This document shows, piece after piece, positions 34,145 through 42,849 of a stretch of 64,000 nucleotides of DNA. The notes under the pieces are model-generated. The model saw only the letters and a program-made list of their open reading frames with translations. It ran no database searches and was not told the DNA's origin. Source of the DNA: Saccharibacillus brassicae (GTDB lineage: Bacteria; Bacillota; Bacilli; Paenibacillales; Paenibacillaceae); assembly GCF_006542275.1 (NCBI RefSeq), contig NZ_CP041217.1, forward strand, positions 1,969,501 to 2,033,500, read 5' to 3'. How positions within the stretch are numbered: the stretch's first letter is position 1; the number at the start of each line of letters is the position of its first letter. The position numbers were made by a program, and so were the translations under genes.

Positions 34145-34912
34145 TTATTCCGTGCTTTTTTTCGCTTTTTTGACCGTTTGCATAAACCGGGGCAGCGCCA
34201 TCATCCGCGGCAGGCGCGAAGGTTCCTTCGCCAGCCGGTAAAACCATTCGAGGCGCAGCTTCTGCATGAACACCGGAGCGCGCTTCGTTTTGCCGGAGAT
34301 TACGTCGAAACTTCCGCCCACGCCCATGATCACCGCGGCGCCCAATTCCTGCTTATGGCGCGCGATCCACGGCTCCTGCGTCTTGGCGTCCCGCGCCACG
34401 AACAGCAGATCGGGCTTCGCCTGGCGAATGTGTTCGATCACGCCGGCATTTTCGGACTCGCCGAAATATCCGTTGCGGACGCCGACGATTCGAACCTTCG
34501 GATATTGGTTCTGTAACCGGCTTGCCGCTTCCTGAACCACTTCCTCCGCCGCTCCCAGCAGGTACGCGGTCCAGCCCAACTGCTCGCCGCGCTTCATCAG
34601 CTCGTGCAGCAGATCGAATCCGGCGACGCGTTCGGCGACCGGATCGCCGAATTCTTCGGCTGCCCACACGACGCCCGCGCCGTCCGGCACGATCAGTTCG
34701 GCTTCGCGCATCGCGCGCATATTGTCTTCGCTCTCGAGCGCCGCCATGATCATGATCGGGTTCGCCGTAATGATCTGATGCGGTTTGCCCGAAGCGACGG
34801 CGCGTTCCAGCACGTCGACCGTATCGCGCATGCCCAGCTTCGAGACGTTCACGCCGAGGATCGAAGTGACCGGCACCTGCCGGACTCCGTCTTCAAGATG
34901 GATTTGACTCAT
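34145..34912 (-). CDS. tagA: WecG/TagA/CpsF glycosyltransferase (N-acetylmannosaminyl transferase)
   Basis: A 255-residue GT26 enzyme. It adds ManNAc to GlcNAc-PP-undecaprenol, completing the linkage disaccharide. Motifs: TANPIMIMAALE, VPDGAGVVWAAEEFG (Asp base), VGVRNGYFG, LFVARDAKTQEPWI, and GVGGSFDVISGKTKRAP with ...LEWFYRLAKEPSR. There is no membrane span; it acts at the inner face. It starts nine bases after csaB ends. The UDP-ManNAc donor would come from MnaA, encoded at 53913-55085. Confidence 0.93.
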   Translation of the reverse strand: MSQIHLEDGVRQVPVTSILGVNVSKLGMRDTVDVLERAVASGKPHQIITANPIMIMAALESEDNMRAMREAELIVPDGAGVVWAAEEFGDPVAERVAGFDLLHELMKRGEQLGWTAYLLGAAEEVVQEAASRLQNQYPKVRIVGVRNGYFGESENAGVIEHIRQAKPDLLFVARDAKTQEPWIARHKQELGAAVIMGVGGSFDVISGKTKRAPVFMQKLRLEWFYRLAKEPSRLPRMMALPRFMQTVKKAKKSTE

Positions 34913-34921
34913 AAGTTTCGC

Positions 34922-36049
34922 TCATCCTTTTTGTGCAAAATATTCGGCGATCGCCCGCGCGGGACGCGCCGCTTCGCTTTGAAGACCGGCAATCAGCGGC
35001 TCGCGGTCCGATTTCCAGCTCTCGGCGTCGTCCAGCAGATGCGCCAGCTCTTCGGCCAGACGCTCCGGGCGCACTTCTTCGCTCGTGCCGATCGCTTTGA
35101 CTTTTAACCGGCCGAGGAAATTGTCGATCTTCGGATCGTACGAAATGCCGGCAAGCGGAATACGCTGGGAAGCGGCATAGATCAGGCTGTGCAGACGCAT
35201 GCCGACAAGCGCCGAACAGCGGCCGACTTCAAGCAGCATCGCCTGAGGATCTTCCGTCTGACGCGTCGTGATCTTCGAACCGAGCGATTTGACGTCGCCC
35301 ATCCGTTCGATCACGTAATTCGAAGCGGCTTCGTCGTCCGGCAGGTGAAAAGGCAGGAAGCAAAAGTGGACGCTGCGGCTCTCCGCCAATTTGCGCAGGC
35401 CGTCGGCGATGCCCGCAAGTTCGGTCCGGTCGGGATTCCAGAATCGGACCGAGATGCCGATCTTCGGCAGGTCGCCCGGCTTCTCGGCTGGAAATTTCGA
35501 CGTCGCGCCCGCGGGCAGCGGCAGTCCCATCACCGGGTCCGGCACCACTTCGATCCGGCTTCCGTCCATCCGCATCGCATGCAGCAGCTGCGCGGATTCC
35601 TGATCGCGCACCGATACGTAAGCGCTGCGTTTGAACGCACCGTGGATCAGCGGGTAGAAAAACTTGCGGCTGACCGGACCAACGCCCTGCGCGTAGATGA
35701 ACACCGGCTTGCCGATCCATTGGGCCAGCCGGATCACGCCGATGTAGTAAGGAATCGTTTTGGCACTGGTCGCGTCCTGCAGCAGGCTTCCGCCGCCGCT
35801 GATCAGTCCGTCGCTTTCCTTGATCGCCTGGCGCACTTCCTTCATATTCATTCGGTGCACCGCCTTGACGCCGTAAATACCCGACGTCCAGGAAGGATCC
35901 CCGGAGAGAACGATCGGCTCGAATGCGATGCCGATCCGTTTCCCTTCCTGTTCCAGCGCGGTCAGAATCGACTTGAGCACCGCCTCGTCCCCACTGTTGC
36001 GGAATCCGTAGTAGCCCGATATTACAATCTTGCGAGCAGCGGAGACCAT
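34922..36049 (-). CDS. csaB: Polysaccharide pyruvyl transferase CsaB
   Basis: A 375-residue enzyme that adds pyruvate ketal to ManNAc of the secondary wall polymer, creating the ligand of SLH domains. Seen: the N-terminus KIVISGYYGFRNSGDEAVL, then SGGGSLLQDATS, YAQGVGPV and GMRLHSLIYAASQRIPLAGISYD. ATG 36049 (AAAGGTG upstream) is preferred; the longer frame to 36151 is a shadow of the gene before it. It overlaps the end of the DUF5693 gene by 28 bases. Three SLH proteins lie close by, fitting this role. Confidence 0.95.
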   Translation of the reverse strand: MVSAARKIVISGYYGFRNSGDEAVLKSILTALEQEGKRIGIAFEPIVLSGDPSWTSGIYGVKAVHRMNMKEVRQAIKESDGLISGGGSLLQDATSAKTIPYYIGVIRLAQWIGKPVFIYAQGVGPVSRKFFYPLIHGAFKRSAYVSVRDQESAQLLHAMRMDGSRIEVVPDPVMGLPLPAGATSKFPAEKPGDLPKIGISVRFWNPDRTELAGIADGLRKLAESRSVHFCFLPFHLPDDEAASNYVIERMGDVKSLGSKITTRQTEDPQAMLLEVGRCSALVGMRLHSLIYAASQRIPLAGISYDPKIDNFLGRLKVKAIGTSEEVRPERLAEELAHLLDDAESWKSDREPLIAGLQSEAARPARAIAEYFAQKG

Positions 36050-38040
36050 TTCTTCCAACACCTTTCGATGATTTGCCATAAGAGCACGAACACCAGGCCG
36101 ACGATAATGCCGAAGCCGATTCCGAGCAGATCGCGGACGAGGGAGATCCAAATCGGCGTATGAATATGGGCGAATGTATCGACCATCGACAGCTGGCCGA
36201 TCGACGCGATGATAAGCACGTAGATTGCATGACGATATTTCAGCGCTACGAAAATACCGGCAATGAAGATCGGATGGCCCAGCAGGAATTCTTTGGTACG
36301 CGGACGCACGCCGACCGTATTCTCAAGCAGGTTGCGGAACGCGATCTCCAGGGAGCTTGCGCTGCCGCTGTTTCCGGTACGGGACAGGTAGTAAAGTCCG
36401 GCCACTCCGGCGATCGCCACGATGACGACCATCGCGATCGTAACCGGCATGCGCATGATTTTGCCCACGCTGCCGAATGCCGAGTTTTTACGATAAAACA
36501 ATACATACAACGCGGTCAGCGCGATCGGTGCCAAATGCAGCAGGCTGACTCCGCGGAACTGGTCCAGCACGAGCTGGTACGTAACGTGATGGAGCAGCGC
36601 GATGATGAACGGAACGGCCATAAGCGACATTGCGCTCGTGCGCAGGAACAGCAAAATGCTGTGCGCCAACCGCCTGCCGGTGCTCATTGTCTGCCCAACC
36701 TCATGCAGGCGATCGATTTTGCGAACGGCGAAGACCATCGCGATCGTCGGCGCGCTGATCGCGGCGAACAGCGCTAGCGCCTGCTCCATGACATGCGGAC
36801 GTAGCACGTAAAGTCCGGCGACTCCGACCAATCCCAACACGAAGGACAGCAGGGTCAGCGGCGGCACGAAAATGGAGACCAGCAGCGCGACCAGAGCGAC
36901 CGCTCCGATAATGGCGATCCAGCGGAAATAGTTCTGCCCGGCCATTTCGGCCACGTCAAACGCGGACGCGGTGCCCATTTCGAAACCGTAATTTTGAATG
37001 CGCTGGATAGCGCCTTCCGGTCCTTCCAGGCTTTCGACGATATTCTCGATCGTGTCGGTAATTTTGCCTTCGACGCTGTTCGTCTGAACCGCCGTATGAA
37101 TAAACATCATGCGGATGTTGCGGTCTTTGGCGGCCAGGGCGAAACGATCGGCGAGAATGTCCGGATCGAGCGCCGAGTCGCGTCCGCTGAGCGAATAGAG
37201 GCGGGCGACGTTATAGTTGGTCTCTTTTGCCAACGTCTCGAACCCGCGCTGGGCTCCGCGCAGATTCTCGATCGCGGCGATACCGATTCCGCGCTCGTTC
37301 AGCAGTTGGGCGAATTCGTCCAGATGCCGGTCTTCCGGCTCTTCCGCATAGCCCGGCGTTTCTTCACCGTCGAACAAAATGCGGTCCACGCCTGCGGCTT
37401 TGAATCGATCGAGCAGCGAAGCCAGTGCTTCCTGATCGTAAATGGCGCTGTTGCCCATACGCGGCAGCAGATGGAATCCTTTTTGCTCCAATCGTTCCAT
37501 CGAGATCGGGTCGGGTTCCATCGTTTTGAGCACGGCGTTTTGCAGCGGAGTCGCGATCTTCAGACCGTTTCGTCCGTTCAGGGACCAGTCCGCAACGGCG
37601 ATCTCCTGACTGGCGAACGCTTTGCGGATGATCGGTTCGATCCGGCTCTGGCTCTCCGCGTCCGTAAACAGCAGATATGTAGCGTTCTCGTTGGCCGTCA
37701 GCACTTTGCCGGTCAGACGTGCCGCATCCTGCTCGCTGTATACCGTAATTCTGCGGGAGTTGGACAGCTCGGTCAGCGTAGCCTGGTAAATGGCCATCGT
37801 ATGAATGCCGGCTTCTTGAAGTACGTCGAGCTGTTCATTGATAAAAGCGTTCGGATTGCCCTGGTACGACGATACCTGGATCAGGTCCCGGTAATCGAAA
37901 ATCATTTCCACGTTTTTGGACGTGCCTTCTGTCCGGATGCGGTCGTACGCGACCGGAAGAGAAGCCACTATTCCCAGGATCACCAGGATCCACAACACTT
38001 TACTTGCAGCTTTGTTCCACTGCCGCCACTTCTGACTCAA
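36022..38040 (-). CDS. DUF5693 family polytopic membrane protein
   Basis: About 672 residues. One N-terminal membrane helix (SKVLWILVILGIVASLPVAYDRI) is followed by an extracytoplasmic domain of roughly 320 residues and about eight or nine C-terminal membrane helices. Family knowledge: DUF5693, of unknown function, common next to csaB in Paenibacillaceae. Its place in the pgcA-DUF5693-csaB-tagA-tagO string suggests a role in wall polymer assembly or export. TTG 38040 is chosen because AAGGAGG lies ten bases upstream. The 215 bases upstream hold a GC-rich hairpin near 38119-38145 and nothing else recognised. Confidence 0.85.
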   Translation of the reverse strand: MSQKWRQWNKAASKVLWILVILGIVASLPVAYDRIRTEGTSKNVEMIFDYRDLIQVSSYQGNPNAFINEQLDVLQEAGIHTMAIYQATLTELSNSRRITVYSEQDAARLTGKVLTANENATYLLFTDAESQSRIEPIIRKAFASQEIAVADWSLNGRNGLKIATPLQNAVLKTMEPDPISMERLEQKGFHLLPRMGNSAIYDQEALASLLDRFKAAGVDRILFDGEETPGYAEEPEDRHLDEFAQLLNERGIGIAAIENLRGAQRGFETLAKETNYNVARLYSLSGRDSALDPDILADRFALAAKDRNIRMMFIHTAVQTNSVEGKITDTIENIVESLEGPEGAIQRIQNYGFEMGTASAFDVAEMAGQNYFRWIAIIGAVALVALLVSIFVPPLTLLSFVLGLVGVAGLYVLRPHVMEQALALFAAISAPTIAMVFAVRKIDRLHEVGQTMSTGRRLAHSILLFLRTSAMSLMAVPFIIALLHHVTYQLVLDQFRGVSLLHLAPIALTALYVLFYRKNSAFGSVGKIMRMPVTIAMVVIVAIAGVAGLYYLSRTGNSGSASSLEIAFRNLLENTVGVRPRTKEFLLGHPIFIAGIFVALKYRHAIYVLIIASIGQLSMVDTFAHIHTPIWISLVRDLLGIGFGIIVGLVFVLLWQIIERCWKKWSPLLARL

Positions 38041-38255
38041 GTTCGATATACCTCCTTGCCGGCACGACTTGCGCATCCGGCATTGTTCAAGTTGTATAAG
38101 TCAGACGCCCCCTGCCGAAACGCGCCGCTTCGGCGCGCTTTGGCAAGAGGCATCCTCGGGAATTCCGGAAAAACTTCCGCGAACGCGCACAAGCGGGTTC
38201 GCGGTCGTCTCGATGTAGGTACAGCAATCGTTCCAAGCCGACTTAAGTGTTAAAG

Positions 38256-39968
38256 TTAAGCATCCACGCGCGCGGTGACGGCAGCCACAAGGCGCCCTAC
38301 CGCTTCTTCCGCGTCCGCGAGCGAATCGCCGCGTACCGCAAAATAGACTTTGATCTTCGGCTCGGTGCCCGACGGACGCAGCACGAACCAGGAGTCATCC
38401 TCCAGCATGTACTTCAGCACGTTCTCCGACGGCAGGCCGTCGATGCCCTGCGCGTAATCGAGCGTCTGCACGACTTTGACGCCGCCCACTTCGGTCGGCG
38501 GGTTCTCGCGCCAATCGGACATGATCGACTGGATTTTGGCCAGTCCGTCCTTGCCTTTCATCGTCCGCGATTCCAGGCGTTCGACGAATGTGCCGAACTG
38601 CTCGTACAAACCTTCGAGCACTTCGTACAGCGTCTTGCCCTGCGTCTTGTAGTAGGCCGCCGCTTCGGCCAGCAGCATAGAGGCCAGCACCGCATCCTTG
38701 TCGCGTGCGTAGTTGCCGGCCAGGTAGCCGTAGCTTTCTTCGTAGCCGAACAGGAAAGTGTGCTCCCCGCTTTGTTCGAACTGGTTCATTTTCTCGCCGA
38801 TGTACTTGAAGCCCGTCAGCGTGTTCAGCACTTCCGCGCCGTAATGACGGGCAATAACCGCACCCATCTCGCTGGTCACGATCGTTTTGATGACCGCGCC
38901 GTTCTTAGGCAGCGTACCCGCTTCTTTCATACGGCCCAGCACGTAATCGACCATGATCGCGCCCGATTGGTTGCCGCTCAGGACGACGTATTGGCCTTCC
39001 TTGTTGCGTACGACGGCGCCTACGCGGTCGCAGTCGGGATCGGTGCCGATCAGGATGTCGGCATTGAGTTGTTCCCCGAGCTTCATCGCGAGCGTGAACG
39101 CTTCGCGTTCTTCCGGGTTCGGCGATTTGACGGTCGGGAAGTCGCCGTCCGGCTGCTCCTGCTCCGGCACGACAGCGACGTTCTTGAAGCCGATCTTCTC
39201 CAGTACGCGGCGTACCGGCAGATTGCCCGTTCCGTGCAGCGGAGTGAACACGACCTGCAGATCGCTGCCCTGGCCCGCGGCCAACTGCTCGCGGCTCAGG
39301 GACAGGCTTGCGACCGTCTCGATGAACGCTTCGTCTTCGGCGTCGCCGAGCCAGACCAGCAGACCCTGCGCTTCCGCTTCTTCGCGGGTGATACGCTTGA
39401 TTGCGGAGAACGATTGCACGCCCTGCACGAGGCTGATCACGCGTTCCGCTTCATGCGGTACGAGCTGTCCGCCTTCATGGTTGTACACTTTGTAGCCGTT
39501 GTATTCCGGCGGGTTATGGCTCGCCGTGACCATGATGCCGCCGTCGGCCTGCAGATGGCGCACCGAGAACGACAGCTGCGGCGTCGTGCGCAGCGAAGGA
39601 TACAGCTTGGCCACGATTCCGTTCGCCGCCAGGACCAATGCCGCTTCGAGCGAAAATTCAGGCGAGAAATGGCGCGAATCGTGCGCGATGATGACGGACG
39701 GCTGCCCGTCTTTGCCCTGCGCCGTTTCGAGTATGTACTCAGCCAGGCCCTGCGTCGCTTTGCCTACCGTATACCGGTTCATGCGGTTGCTGCCGGCGCC
39801 GATCACGCCGCGCAGTCCGCCCGTTCCGAATTCAAGCTCCCGGTAAAAGCGATCTTCCAGTTCTTCCGGCTGCGATTCCAGCGCGCGCAGCTCTTGTTTG
39901 GTCGTTTCGTCGATGCTTGGGTCTTCCAGCCATTGGCTGACCACCGCCGCGGTTTTTTCGTTCAACAT
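38256..39968 (-). CDS. pgcA: Phosphoglucomutase/phosphomannomutase PgcA
   Basis: A 570-residue alpha-D-phosphohexomutase. The catalytic phosphoserine loop is TASHNPPEYNGYK, the metal loop is GTDPDCDRVGA, the sugar loop is GYEESYGYL and the phosphate-binding loop RPSGTEPK is near the end. It interconverts glucose-6-P and glucose-1-P, feeding UDP-sugars to wall polymers. ATG 39968 with GGGAGG ten bases upstream is chosen. It starts about 50 bases after fabZ, so transcription may run through. Confidence 0.95.
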   Translation of the reverse strand: MLNEKTAAVVSQWLEDPSIDETTKQELRALESQPEELEDRFYRELEFGTGGLRGVIGAGSNRMNRYTVGKATQGLAEYILETAQGKDGQPSVIIAHDSRHFSPEFSLEAALVLAANGIVAKLYPSLRTTPQLSFSVRHLQADGGIMVTASHNPPEYNGYKVYNHEGGQLVPHEAERVISLVQGVQSFSAIKRITREEAEAQGLLVWLGDAEDEAFIETVASLSLSREQLAAGQGSDLQVVFTPLHGTGNLPVRRVLEKIGFKNVAVVPEQEQPDGDFPTVKSPNPEEREAFTLAMKLGEQLNADILIGTDPDCDRVGAVVRNKEGQYVVLSGNQSGAIMVDYVLGRMKEAGTLPKNGAVIKTIVTSEMGAVIARHYGAEVLNTLTGFKYIGEKMNQFEQSGEHTFLFGYEESYGYLAGNYARDKDAVLASMLLAEAAAYYKTQGKTLYEVLEGLYEQFGTFVERLESRTMKGKDGLAKIQSIMSDWRENPPTEVGGVKVVQTLDYAQGIDGLPSENVLKYMLEDDSWFVLRPSGTEPKIKVYFAVRGDSLADAEEAVGRLVAAVTARVDA

Positions 39969-40020
39969 AATTCTTGTACCTCCCTGTCCGGATTGTTGGG
40001 GTGAAGAGGCAACCGTGCGG

Positions 40021-40455
40021 TTATTCGCGGTTCGCAAGCGCAAACATCATGTCGCCTTCGGCTACCACTTTTCCGTCCACTTTCGCCACGGCGTGTCCTT
40101 TTCCGATCATCCCTTTGAAGCGGGTCATCTCGACCTCAAGCTGCAGCGTATCGCCGGGCTTGACCTGCCCCCGGAAACGGAATCCGTCGATGCCGGCAAA
40201 AAACCCGAGCTTGCCGCGGTTTTCTTCCACGATCATCATCGCGACGCTTCCGACCTGGGCGAGAGCCTCAACTATTAATACCCCCGGCATGACCGGATAA
40301 CCCGGAAAATGTCCGGCAAAGAAAGGTTCGTTAACGGTTACGTTTTTGATGCCGACCGCGCGCTTGCCCGGTTCGACCTCCAGAATCCGGTCCACCAACA
40401 GGAACGGCGGACGGTGCGGAATAATCTCTTGAATCTGCTGCGAATCCAAAATCAC
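40021..40455 (-). CDS. fabZ: 3-hydroxyacyl-ACP dehydratase FabZ
   Basis: A 144-residue hot-dog fold dehydratase of fatty acid elongation. The catalytic His is in [14 protein letters not shown] and the catalytic Glu in [26 protein letters not shown] 40455 has AGGGAG eight bases upstream and gives [15 protein letters not shown]; the longer frame is less likely. It lies between the EpuA-like gene, separated by a terminator, and pgcA. Confidence 0.95.
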   Translation of the reverse strand: MILDSQQIQEIIPHRPPFLLVDRILEVEPGKRAVGIKNVTVNEPFFAGHFPGYPVMPGVLIVEALAQVGSVAMMIVEENRGKLGFFAGIDGFRFRGQVKPGDTLQLEVEMTRFKGMIGKGHAVAKVDGKVVAEGDMMFALANRE

Positions 40456-40534
40456 GAGCAAAACTCCCTTCGGCAATTTCCCCCATCATTATACAGTTTC
40501 CCGACGTAAAAAGAAATCGCGGAAAACCGGGCAT

Positions 40535-40574
40535 CAAAAAAGCCGCCCCGGGCCGAATGGCCCGACAAGCGGCT
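40535..40574 (-). terminator. Terminator after the EpuA-like gene
   Basis: Minus-strand stem AGCCGC-TTGT-CGGGCC-ATTC-GGCCCGG-GGCGGCT followed by six U. Confidence 0.75.
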
Positions 40575-40681
40575 CTGCCTTACCCGACAGGGCATGGCTT
40601 TTTCAAATATTGGACCGTGCCAAAACGCCGTTCCCGAGCGAACTTCGCGCTTGGTGCCGAAGGCTTGCGTCCCCGCCGCTG

Positions 40682-40900
40682 CTACGGAGCAAACACCAGA
40701 TCGAACACGTGCACCCACGTTTCCGGCTGAAAAGCTTCTTCCAGCGGCTGCTTGCCGACGTACACGTAGCCGAACACCAGTCCTCCGGCCAGGCATACGA
40801 TGAAAAAAAGCAGGAAAAGAGTAAAACGCAGCGCCTTTCTGCCGAACTTTCTTTTACGGCGTACGGGAACTTCGTTCTGCTCGTCCATCACCTTTTCCAC
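40682..40900 (-). CDS. EpuA-like small membrane protein (annotated DNA-directed RNA polymerase subunit beta in relatives)
   Basis: 72 residues. A basic N-terminus (VPVRRKRKFGRKA) is followed by one membrane helix (FTLFLLFFIVCLAGGLVFGYVYV) and the C-terminal motif PETWVHVFDLVF, typical of the EpuA family. The inherited name RNA polymerase subunit beta has no basis in sequence. GTG 40900 is seven bases after AGGAGGGG. It follows flhP after a stable hairpin. Its function is unknown; genomic association with murA, mbl and flagellar rod genes is usual. Confidence 0.75.
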   Translation of the reverse strand: MEKVMDEQNEVPVRRKRKFGRKALRFTLFLLFFIVCLAGGLVFGYVYVGKQPLEEAFQPETWVHVFDLVFAP

Positions 40901-40922
40901 TTCTACCCCTCCTTGCCGCAAA

Positions 40923-40957
40923 GTCCGAAGCCCCAGGCATCTGCCGGAGCTTCGGAC
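40923..40957 (-). other. Stable hairpin between flhP and the EpuA-like gene
   Basis: Perfect 9-bp arms GTCCGAAGC and GCTTCGGAC around a 17-base loop. Only three U follow on the minus strand, so it is more a stability or processing element than a full terminator. Confidence 0.5.
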
Positions 40958-40992
40958 TTATTGTTGATTACTTTTAGTTATACGTGATTCGA

Positions 40993-41796
40993 TTACTGAC
41001 GGATGCCGTTGGCGATCGTCGCCATCGTATCGCTTGAAGTCAGCGCCTTAGCGGCCAGCTGATACGCGCGCTGCACCTGCAGCAGTTCGGTCATCTGCGC
41101 GGTCAGGTCGACGTTCGATTGCTCCACGTAACCTTGTCTGACCTGGGCTTGTCCGGCGTTGCCGAGTACTTCCGCTTCGTTCGCGCCCTCGGCAAGCACA
41201 AAGGTGTTGCCTTCCGTCTGAACCAGTCCTTCCGAACGATTCACACGCGCCAGCGAGATCTGGCCGGCCGCCGTGCTCGTGCCGTTCGGATTCAGCGCCC
41301 GGACGCTGCCGTCGCTGTCTACTTGCAGCTTGGAGTTGGCCGGGATGCGGATCGGCTGTCCGTTCGTGCCCATGACCGGGTGTCCCTGATTCGTCATCAG
41401 ATATACGTTCCGGGCATCGTCGCCGAGCGAAGCGAGTTGGAATCCGCCTTCGCGCGTCCACGCTTTCTCGCCGTTTACCTGAACTTCGAATACGGCGTTG
41501 CCTTCGATCGCGAGATCCGAAAGGCTGCCCGTTTCCTTAAGCGGCCCCTGGGTCAGGTCGATCGTGACTTCGCTCATTCGCGCGCCGAAGCCGAGGTTGT
41601 ATCCGGCATCCGTGCGGCGTCCGCCCAGTTGGAACGAATCTCCCTGCTGCTGCACGCGCGTCAAGACGTCCTGGAAACTGCCCTGCTTGGCTTTGTAGCC
41701 GACCGTATCGACGTTTGCGATATTGTCCGAAATGAGGTCGAGCTTCCGTTGGAGGCCGTTCATCGTTACCGCGGCGCCGATCATCGAGTTATTCAT
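40993..41796 (-). CDS. flhP: Flagellar hook-basal body protein FlhP
   Basis: A 267-residue rod/hook family protein. It starts MNNSMIGAAVTMNGLQRKLD and has DNIANVDTVGYKAKQ near residue 23; the C-terminus is VEQSNVDLTAQMTELLQVQRAYQLAAKAL. FlhO and FlhP form the distal rod in Bacillus. It follows flhO by 16 bases, with AAGGGGG upstream. Its FlgG/FlgF relatedness is clear; the name rests on position after mbl and flhO. Confidence 0.9.
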   Translation of the reverse strand: MNNSMIGAAVTMNGLQRKLDLISDNIANVDTVGYKAKQGSFQDVLTRVQQQGDSFQLGGRRTDAGYNLGFGARMSEVTIDLTQGPLKETGSLSDLAIEGNAVFEVQVNGEKAWTREGGFQLASLGDDARNVYLMTNQGHPVMGTNGQPIRIPANSKLQVDSDGSVRALNPNGTSTAAGQISLARVNRSEGLVQTEGNTFVLAEGANEAEVLGNAGQAQVRQGYVEQSNVDLTAQMTELLQVQRAYQLAAKALTSSDTMATIANGIRQ

Positions 41797-41812
41797 GAAT
41801 ATGCCCCCTTAG

Positions 41813-42691
41813 TTAGACTCTTCCGACTTCGTTAACTGCTTTTTCCAGGCTCTTGTCGTAGAACTGCACGACCTTCTGGTTCGCTTCATATGCACGCAGC
41901 GCGGCGGTCATGTCGACCATCGACTGGGCCGCGTCTACCGTCGAGCGCTCCAGGTAACCCTGCTTCACGTCGAACTGGTCGGCGTCGGTAGCCGCCCGGA
42001 GCGAAGCTCCGCCCTGCGTCTTCTCCGTAAACAAGCCTTCGCCGTCTCGCGTCAGTTCGTTCGGCCGTTCCGCGACCGTTATGCCGATGCGGCCCGAAGC
42101 CGCCCCTGTCGCTTTGTTGAAAATGGTTCCGTTCTCCCGTACCCAGTAGTCGTCCATCGTGCCGGCCAGCACGATCGGCTGTCCGTCCTGTCCGAGCACG
42201 CTCTGGTTCATCGAGGTCAGGAGACGTCCGTCGACGCCCAGATGCATGTCGCCGTCACGCGTGTAGCTGACGCCGCCCTGCGGATTCTGTACGTTGAAAA
42301 ACGCCTGAGGCTTATAGACCGTATCGCCGTTCCCCTGAACCGCTTTGCCGGAAGCGTCGAACACGAAGTTGCCGCCCTGCGGATTGGCCAGTTGAATATC
42401 GGAAGTGAGAGCCAGGTCGTCCGAAGACAGCGTCTCCGTCACGTCGCCCTGTACCATCATCGAAATGCTTTCTTCGGCGAACACGCCCGTGTTCAACTTG
42501 CCCACGCTGCGGTTGTCGCGGCCTTCGTCACCGTTCTGCAGCGCCACCATGACTTCCGGAAAAGAACGCGCCACGCTCTCTACCTGCTTGTACCCCGTCG
42601 TGTTCAGGTTGGCGATGTTCTGCGTAACGGTGTCGTGTCTGTGCTGCTGCGTCATCATGCCTGCGGTTGCCGTGTATAATCCTCTAAGCAT
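41813..42691 (-). CDS. flhO: Flagellar hook-basal body protein FlhO
   Basis: A 292-residue rod/hook family protein with MLRGLYTATAGMMTQQHRHD, QNIANLNTTGYKQVE and the C-terminal segment YLERSTVDAAQSMVDMTAALRAYEANQKVVQFYDKSLEKAVNEVGRV. It is the first gene after mbl, as flhO is in B. subtilis, and has its own SigD promoter. It is probably exported by the flagellar apparatus for rod completion, which lets flagella cross the thick wall. Confidence 0.9.
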   Translation of the reverse strand: MLRGLYTATAGMMTQQHRHDTVTQNIANLNTTGYKQVESVARSFPEVMVALQNGDEGRDNRSVGKLNTGVFAEESISMMVQGDVTETLSSDDLALTSDIQLANPQGGNFVFDASGKAVQGNGDTVYKPQAFFNVQNPQGGVSYTRDGDMHLGVDGRLLTSMNQSVLGQDGQPIVLAGTMDDYWVRENGTIFNKATGAASGRIGITVAERPNELTRDGEGLFTEKTQGGASLRAATDADQFDVKQGYLERSTVDAAQSMVDMTAALRAYEANQKVVQFYDKSLEKAVNEVGRV

Positions 42692-42815
42692 TCGATGTGT
42701 TCCCCTTTCCGATATCGCGGATGCGGTCTGTTCCTTCGTGTATGAATCCCGGCTGTCTCCGTCCGTTCCCCTGCCGTCGGCGCCTTTAAAAAAGCCCCTC
42801 GGCCTTGTGTTATAT

Positions 42816-42842
42816 ATATCGGCAGATTCGGAAAATAATTAA
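42816..42842 (-). promoter_or_regulatory. SigD promoter of flhO-flhP
   Basis: TTAA, 15 bases, GCCGATAT on the minus strand, with a perfect -10 box. It overlaps the mbl stop region, so flhOP can be expressed independently of mbl. Confidence 0.7.
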
Positions 42843-42849
42843 GCGAAAA

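Noticed and set aside
38119-38145. GC-rich hairpin between pgcA and the DUF5693 gene as terminator
   Set aside because: No U-run follows on the minus strand, and the flanking genes appear functionally linked.
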